Source: Methanocellales archaeon (GTDB taxonomy: Archaea > Halobacteriota > UBA148 > JAJOKI01). From it: a DNA stretch of 9,725 nt. Below, in pieces: positions 5,810 through 9,725 of this stretch. Each line of letters begins with the position of its first letter. Position 1 is the first letter of the stretch. A program made the position numbers and the translations under genes. Where the stretch lies: assembly GCA_021129915.1 (NCBI GenBank), contig JAJOKI010000120.1, positions 1 through 9,725 on the forward strand. Direction: 5' to 3'. The notes below the pieces were generated by a model. The model did not search any database, was not told where the DNA came from, and saw only the letters and a list, made by a program, of their open reading frames with translations.

Positions 5810-6260
5810 AGTTGTAATTCCTACAGAATTTCAACACTTCCACATTGGCTTGCTTTAAAAACTCCAGTGCATTTGTATCAGGATAATTTCCGCGATAAAC
5901 AACCCTCCTGATTTTCGCATTGATTATCATCTTAGCGCAGAGTATGCACGGCTGATGTGTAGTGTATATTGTCGCGTTTTCTGTACTCACACCATGGATA
6001 GCGGCCTGTATTATCGCATTTTGTTCAGCATGAACAGCCCGACAGAGTTCGTGCCGCTCTCCTGATGGGATGTCGTTTTGCTCCCTTATGCATCCAATGT
6101 CCAAACAGTGCGCCAGTCCATGCGGAGCTCCGTTATAGCCTGTTGACAGGATGTGTTTATCCCTTACTATCACAGCGCCTACTTGAGTTCTCAAACACGT
6201 CGCCCTCTTTGCCACTACTGATGATATCTCCATGAAATATTCGTCGACAGATTGCCTCAT
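5802..6260 (-). CDS. dCMP deaminase (ComEB-like cytidine deaminase fold)
   Basis: This 152-aa zinc enzyme should deaminate dCMP to dUMP for thymidylate synthesis. The catalytic motif is HAEQNAI with H77 and the proton-shuttle E79, together with PCILC holding C105 and C108. A second metal site typical of dCMP deaminases is visible as C52, C57, H70 and C73 in the insert between residues 50 and 75. I chose the ATG at 6260 ([10 protein letters not shown]). An upstream extension to 6326 would run through the promoter and encodes only low-complexity residues. The usual family end is reached at about VEVLKF (141-145), after which CRNYNSV comes from the palindromic repeat. The gene is divergent from hisS and separated from it by 135 nt. 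Confidence 0.9.
   Translation of the reverse strand: MRQSVDEYFMEISSVVAKRATCLRTQVGAVIVRDKHILSTGYNGAPHGLAHCLDIGCIREQNDIPSGERHELCRAVHAEQNAIIQAAIHGVSTENATIYTTHQPCILCAKMIINAKIRRVVYRGNYPDTNALEFLKQANVEVLKFCRNYNSV
5809..5836. repeat. 28-bp palindromic repeat, copy 1
   Basis: The core is GTTGTAATTC, five bases CTACA, then GAATTTCAAC (5811-5835), a near-perfect hairpin. It matches 6326-6353 on the opposite strand at 24 of 28 positions, with all four differences in the central loop. As a direct repeat the 25-bp core matches at 22 of 25 positions. It lies inside the last codons of the deaminase gene (KFCRNYN), so the protein's final residues may derive from the repeat. Confidence 0.65.
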
Positions 6261-6325
6261 TTTTATTCCATATGTTACCCAATATCTTTTTAGAAGAAGT
6301 ATTAAATGATATATGTATATGTTCA
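6261..6325. promoter_or_regulatory. divergent promoter region, dCMP deaminase and hisS
   Basis: GTATTAAATGAT (6302-6310 core) is AT-rich in both directions. Read leftwards as ATTTAATA it would start the deaminase message near 6280, about 20 nt before its ATG. Read rightwards, this box or the adjacent ATATATGTATATG (6310-6322) would start hisS transcription near 6329-6340, that is, at the palindromic repeat. Start sites are inferred from the usual spacing of about 25 nt. Confidence 0.45.
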
Positions 6326-6353
6326 TGTTGAAATTCCTACGGAATTACAACTC
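6326..6353. repeat. 28-bp palindromic repeat, copy 2, at the hisS start site
   Basis: The core GTTGAAATTCC, loop TAC, GGAATTACAAC (6327-6351) has an 11-bp stem with a single A/A mismatch. It is the second copy of the repeat at 5809-5836, about 515 nt away. It overlaps the inferred transcription start of hisS, so it could be a DNA operator, or the first hairpin of the mRNA leader. Confidence 0.65.
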
Positions 6354-6374
6354 TCGCAGATGGAACATCTGCGA
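6354..6374 (+). promoter_or_regulatory. perfect leader hairpin upstream of hisS
   Basis: TCGCAGATG, loop GAA, CATCTGCGA is a perfect 9-bp stem with a 3-nt loop. It starts directly after the palindromic repeat and ends 9 nt before the GGGGAG ribosome site of hisS. It lies between the inferred transcription start and the ribosome site, so it should be present in the hisS message. Confidence 0.55.
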
Positions 6375-6395
6375 CATTCAGAATGGGGAGCAAAA

Positions 6396-7628
6396 ATGAA
6401 AATACAGAAACCGAGAGGTACACGCGATTTTTTGCCAGCAGAAATGACAAAAAGGCGCTTTATCGAGAATAAAATGCGCCAGACAGTAGAAAACTGGGGA
6501 TATCAAGAAGTCCAGACGCCTATCTTTGAACACCTGGAACTGTTCACGATCAAATCAGGAGAGACTATCGTAAACGAAATATATGATTTCGAGGATAAAG
6601 GAGGGCGGGCGCTAGCTCTCAGACCAGAGCTGACCGCATCGGTCCTGCGGATGTATGTCGATGAACTGCAGGTGGCGCCAAAACCCCTGAAACTCTATTA
6701 TTTCGGAAACTGTTTTCGGTATGAACGTCCGCAAAAAGGGCGTTTCAGGGAATTCTGGCATTTCGGGGCCGAATTGATCGGCAGCGACCGTCCTGAAGCA
6801 GACGCCGAGGTCATAGCACTCGCATCCTCTGTGCTTGATGTGATCGACCTTAAGGGGGATTTACGCATTGGAGAGCTGAGCACACTTAGATCCCTCATGG
6901 GTTCGCTGGATGTGGAAATACAGAGCATGATCATGAAGTATATCGACAAGAAAGATGCCCAAGGTCTTGCTGGACTTCTAGAACAGGTCGGCGCCCATGA
7001 TATAAAAGAGCCTCTTCTCAACCTGATAAGTTTAAAAGGAGAAGGCGCAATCAGCAAGGCACGCGAGATAGTTGGCGACCTTCCGGGCATGGGTCATCTC
7101 GAAAGTGTTTTGGACATGTTAAATACACTTGGAATCGATTACTCGATTGATTTCGGCATTGCACGGGGGTTGGACTATTACACAGATATGGTCTTCGAAA
7201 TCTACGCGGAGAACCTTGGTGCGCAGAATCAAATCTGCGGAGGAGGCGCCTATCGGCTGGCACATCTGTTCGGCGGCAGGGACGTGTCATCTACTGGCTT
7301 TGCCATAGGCTTCGACAGGGTCATCGAGGCGTTGGGCGCTATACGGGTGCCCACTCAAAAGACGGTCGTGGTCGTATCCACCGACAAGACGATATCCGAA
7401 GCACAAAAAATTGCGCAGCGATTGAGAGAACACGTTCCCACCAATGTAGACCTGATGGGCAGGAATTTTACTGCCCAGTTATCCCACGCCGATGCCATCG
7501 GAGCCGCCTATGCGGTCATAATTGGACCAAAAGAATTACGAACTGGGAAGGTTACCCTTAAAAATATGGAGACTGCGGAGCAGGAGATGCTGACGCTGGA
7601 TGAGGTTATTCAGCGCATCACATATTAA
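6396..7628 (+). CDS. hisS: histidyl-tRNA synthetase
   Basis: This class II aminoacyl-tRNA synthetase charges tRNA-His. The 410-aa protein begins MKIQKPRGTRDFLPAEM, the family N-terminus. Motif 2 is FRYERPQKGRFREFWHFG (107-124), the histidine-specific loop is RGLDYYTDMVFE (257-268), and motif 3 is GFAIGFDR (301-308). The C-terminal anticodon-binding domain runs from about residue 322 to the end. The ATG at 6396 has GGGGAG five bases upstream, which makes this start certain over an in-frame ATG at 6306 that would translate the promoter and hairpins. The stop overlaps that of the convergent acylphosphatase gene by 4 nt. The leader contains two consecutive hairpins, which is unusual for a synthetase gene in archaea. 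Confidence 0.97.
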   Translation: MKIQKPRGTRDFLPAEMTKRRFIENKMRQTVENWGYQEVQTPIFEHLELFTIKSGETIVNEIYDFEDKGGRALALRPELTASVLRMYVDELQVAPKPLKLYYFGNCFRYERPQKGRFREFWHFGAELIGSDRPEADAEVIALASSVLDVIDLKGDLRIGELSTLRSLMGSLDVEIQSMIMKYIDKKDAQGLAGLLEQVGAHDIKEPLLNLISLKGEGAISKAREIVGDLPGMGHLESVLDMLNTLGIDYSIDFGIARGLDYYTDMVFEIYAENLGAQNQICGGGAYRLAHLFGGRDVSSTGFAIGFDRVIEALGAIRVPTQKTVVVVSTDKTISEAQKIAQRLREHVPTNVDLMGRNFTAQLSHADAIGAAYAVIIGPKELRTGKVTLKNMETAEQEMLTLDEVIQRITY

Positions 7629-7903
7629 TACCTCGTGCTGAAAGTTGTGAACTCGCCTGTTGGGTTGTCCATCTTGACCTTTATGTCTTGAACGTATGCA
7701 CTTGATGGCCCTCTTCGGAGCAATGCAATCAGTTTATTTATTTTGTCTTTTTTTCCCTCAACAACTACATGAACGCGGCCATCCGACATATTGCGGACGT
7801 ATCCCGTCAGACCAAGGGGCACTGCATGACGTACAGTGAATGCTCTGAAGCCGACCATTTGCACCCTTCCAGATATGTATATCTCTGCACGCGTTTCCGT
7901 CAT
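7625..7903 (-). CDS. acyP: acylphosphatase
   Basis: This small cytosolic enzyme hydrolyses carboxyl-phosphate bonds, including that of 1,3-bisphosphoglycerate. The 92-aa protein has the full signature GRVQMVGFR (12-20), with the phosphate-binding R20, and GYVRNMSDGRV (34-44), with the catalytic N38. The ATG at 7903 has GAGGAG about 8 nt upstream, and the length fits the family (90-100 aa). A longer frame to 8014 would overlap GAPDH and is not needed. It follows GAPDH after 61 nt on the same strand and probably shares its message. Since GAPDH makes or uses 1,3-bisphosphoglycerate, the pairing is biochemically meaningful. Confidence 0.93.
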   Translation of the reverse strand: MTETRAEIYISGRVQMVGFRAFTVRHAVPLGLTGYVRNMSDGRVHVVVEGKKDKINKLIALLRRGPSSAYVQDIKVKMDNPTGEFTTFSTRY

Positions 7904-7964
7904 GGCCTTGACTCCTCTCTGCCTCAACTCCTGTTCAGCAAACAGTGTGCGACCACCTGTATTT

Positions 7965-8978
7965 TCATACGAGACCCATTGCCCTATTGGTCTTCTGCAT
8001 TGATTTCTCTGCACTCCTTTCCAGATTTGTCATCGCACGAATCGCATCCACATTTTCCAGTATTACGGTTGATTCCTGGTGGATTGCCTGGAAGAAATAT
8101 AGCTCCCCTCCTTCGACATCAATGGAATCTTCCCAGATGCAATTCTCCCATACATCATATCTGGGCCTGCCCATATCTCTCGCCATCTCGATGATGGAAG
8201 CGGTCGATGTCAGTCCATCTGCCGCGCTTATAAATCGGATTCTCGGCCCCTTTTGCAACACCGCCTTTACGTCGTCTGCCCCTGGAACGCTGTTGAACAC
8301 CATATTCAACGTATGCAAATGCATCAACGTCGTGGGGATTTTGATTGCCATCGTCGTGATGTCGATTTCAGGCAGCACGGTTTTAACATCCGGTCCGTGA
8401 TGGGATGGCAGTTTTATAGGGTCCGGTATGATGGCGTTGATGGGCCCTTTTTTGACGTCTCCAGGGTCCGCAGCACGTCGAACCAGGACTGCTCGCACCT
8501 TCTTTACGCCGAACGCCTCATTTAGAGGATGAATGACCCTGCAGAGGCCGGTGGTGTTGCACGAAACTATCCTGACGAAATCTCGTCCGATAGCGCCTTC
8601 ATAATTGCATTCGGCATTGAATGAAAACCCAGCGACATCGTGTTTCTCCCCTCCTTCGAAAATCGCCTTGACGCCAGCTTTTTTATACGTGGGTTTGTTC
8701 CCTGCACCAATTCCGCCCGGCGTGCAATCGACGATGATGTCTGCCTTCTCCAGCAGATCGTGAATCGTACCCATGACATCAATTCCCGTTTTTCTAAAAT
8801 CGTCCTGCTTTTCAGGAAGTGCCGCGTATAGATCATACCCCTTTTCGACCGCGTGTCTCGCCTCGAAACCCGGGTGGCGCTTGGTAACGCCGACTATCTC
8901 CATATCATCTTGCACGCTCACAGCATCTGCCACCCTTTTACCAATCGTTCCATACCCGTTTATCGCCACTTTAATCAT
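7965..8978 (-). CDS. gap: glyceraldehyde-3-phosphate dehydrogenase, archaeal type II
   Basis: This phosphorylating dehydrogenase interconverts glyceraldehyde-3-phosphate and 1,3-bisphosphoglycerate, working mainly in gluconeogenesis in methanogen-type archaea. The 337-aa protein begins with the dinucleotide-binding fold VAINGYGTIGKRVADA (4-19). The catalytic cysteine is C140 in SCNTTGLCR. The archaeal type is shown by RHPGFEARHAVEKGYDLY (34-51) and the overall length, close to the 334-340 aa of methanogen enzymes. The ATG at 8978 has GAGGG six bases upstream. It leads a two-gene operon with acylphosphatase. Confidence 0.97.
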   Translation of the reverse strand: MIKVAINGYGTIGKRVADAVSVQDDMEIVGVTKRHPGFEARHAVEKGYDLYAALPEKQDDFRKTGIDVMGTIHDLLEKADIIVDCTPGGIGAGNKPTYKKAGVKAIFEGGEKHDVAGFSFNAECNYEGAIGRDFVRIVSCNTTGLCRVIHPLNEAFGVKKVRAVLVRRAADPGDVKKGPINAIIPDPIKLPSHHGPDVKTVLPEIDITTMAIKIPTTLMHLHTLNMVFNSVPGADDVKAVLQKGPRIRFISAADGLTSTASIIEMARDMGRPRYDVWENCIWEDSIDVEGGELYFFQAIHQESTVILENVDAIRAMTNLERSAEKSMQKTNRAMGLV

Positions 8979-9021
8979 TTATATCCCTCAAGAGGTTATC
9001 ATAGGATTTTCTCATTCTTCT

Positions 9022-9030
9022 CCATAAATT
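9022..9030 (-). promoter_or_regulatory. TATA box of the GAPDH-acylphosphatase operon
   Basis: Read on the minus strand, AATTTATGG lies about 45 nt before the GAPDH ATG. Transcription should start near 9001, giving a leader of about 22 nt that includes the GAGGG ribosome site at 8989-8985. Confidence 0.4.
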
Positions 9031-9090
9031 CATCGATGTCGTATGGCTGAACCCACGAGCGAAAAACTGGACCGAAATTAACTTATTTGC

Positions 9091-9725
9091 GTGCAAGCAC
9101 ATAAAGTGATATTATTCCTGTTGATCGTATGCACGCTATTGTCTGTAGCATCTGCCACAATCGTTATCGATCCCCCCGCGGTCACAAATGGCGGCGGTTT
9201 TATTGATCATCGATGGCATGGGCTCATCATACATATATCCTGAGTTCACGCCATATGCTCTGGATGGCAGCGCTCTTAACCGGGCAAATGTAAGCAACAT
9301 CATGCTGATCGCGGACGGTGGAACACGCGTCCTAGATATTAGAGCACCCCAGACCAGCACGGCCCCTGGACATTCCGTCCTCGTCACCGGCTACTCGCGT
9401 GCGGATACTGAACTGGTCGGGCGACGATATTTGACGTTTTGCGCAGTCATGACTATCTTTGCCTTGCCGTGATGCAGAAGGGCGACTTCGAGGAGATGCG
9501 CGCTAAACAGGATGCCATCCTCTTTGATGCATCTAACTCGATTCGAAATCCATTCATGGATGTGGAAGCCAATCCACATGTGCCGGTTGGTTTGCTCGAA
9601 TGCGATCATACGCTATATGGCTGAAAAATTTCTGCTCACCGTGAATGTGGGTGCGGTGGATTTAGCAGGCCAGGATCATCCCTATCAAAGAATATGCAAA
9701 CCTACGGGTCATCACAGGGTCCCCG
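9091..9725 (+). pseudogene. secreted alkaline-phosphatase-superfamily protein, frameshifted, runs off the window
   Basis: A GTG at 9091 starts a signal peptide (QAHKVILFLLIVCTLLSVASA), cleaved after ASA. This frame ends in a stop near 9235, but the mature protein continues one frame over from about 9188: AVLLIIDGMGSSYIYPE, then APQTSTAPGHSVLVTGY, the metal-binding and nucleophile-type regions of the alkaline phosphatase/phosphoglycerate mutase superfamily. A second frameshift near 9420 (one G short in the GGG run) moves the protein to a third frame: TIFDVLRSHDYLCLAVMQKG to VPVGLLE (about 9597). Then another frame resumes with NAIIRYMAEKFLLTVNVGAVDLAGQ from 9599, likely after loss of some tens of codons. 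Each piece is coherent, so this is a broken copy of a real gene or a region of poor base calls. The substrate is unknown. Confidence 0.7.

Noticed and set aside
6261..6326. N-terminal extension of dCMP deaminase to 6326 ([15 protein letters not shown]), looking like a membrane anchor
   Set aside because: It is translated promoter sequence rich in A/T. The family start is MRQSVDEYF at 6260.
5809..6353. CRISPR repeats, because GTTGAAATTCC...GGAATTACAAC resembles archaeal CRISPR repeats
   Set aside because: Only two copies exist, about 515 nt apart, with a gene in between. There is no spacer array and no cas gene in the window.
6306..6395. N-terminal extension of histidyl-tRNA synthetase from the ATG at 6306
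   Set aside because: The residues would be encoded by the promoter, palindrome and hairpin. The ATG at 6396 has a strong ribosome site and the conserved family start.
7904..8014. N-terminal extension of acylphosphatase to 8014
   Set aside because: It would overlap the GAPDH C-terminus and add residues not found in the family. The ATG at 7903 has a good ribosome site and gives the usual length.

Overview
The window is a dense stretch of a euryarchaeal chromosome. The evidence is archaeal aIF5A with its lysine modification enzymes, a RibL-type FAD synthase, an archaeal type II GAPDH, TATA-box promoters instead of -35/-10 boxes, and short Shine-Dalgarno sites of the GGAG/GGTGAT type. Gene content fits a methanogen or a methane/alkane-oxidising relative (Methanosarcinales, Syntrophoarchaeales, ANME-1), but the sequence alone does not fix the lineage.

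Left block (144-3161, minus strand): a tightly packed operon read right to left, aIF5A - agmatinase (ureohydrolase) - deoxyhypusine synthase - JAMM/MPN+ metalloprotease - RibL FAD synthase. Spacings are 0-5 nt. The first three genes form a self-contained hypusine module: the substrate protein, the enzyme that attaches the aminobutyl or agmatine group, and an enzyme that can remove urea from agmatine or from the agmatinylated protein.

Centre left (3162-4849, plus strand): a divergent promoter region of 84 nt feeds suhB (IMPase/FBPase family) and nadK (NAD kinase). These are separate genes in the order of the fused NADP phosphatase/NAD kinase of Methanocaldococcus. A perfect 19-bp palindrome sits between the TATA box and the likely suhB start, where an operator would lie.

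Centre (4850-5801): a poorly conserved, AT-richer patch. It holds one unrecognised 102-aa gene behind a strong TATA box, a hydrophobic frame that looks frameshifted, and a small minus-strand gene of 59 aa with a possibly broken C-terminus. This is the accessory-looking part of the window.

Centre right (5785-7628): a dCMP deaminase gene (minus) and hisS (plus) diverge from a shared AT-rich promoter. A 28-bp palindromic repeat occurs at both ends of the deaminase cassette, and each copy is followed on its outer side by a second hairpin. The right-hand pair forms the leader of hisS.

Right (7625-9725): acylphosphatase and type II GAPDH form a minus-strand operon (GAPDH first). Beyond the GAPDH promoter lies a secreted alkaline-phosphatase-superfamily gene that is broken by at least two frameshifts and probably an internal deletion, and it runs off the window end.
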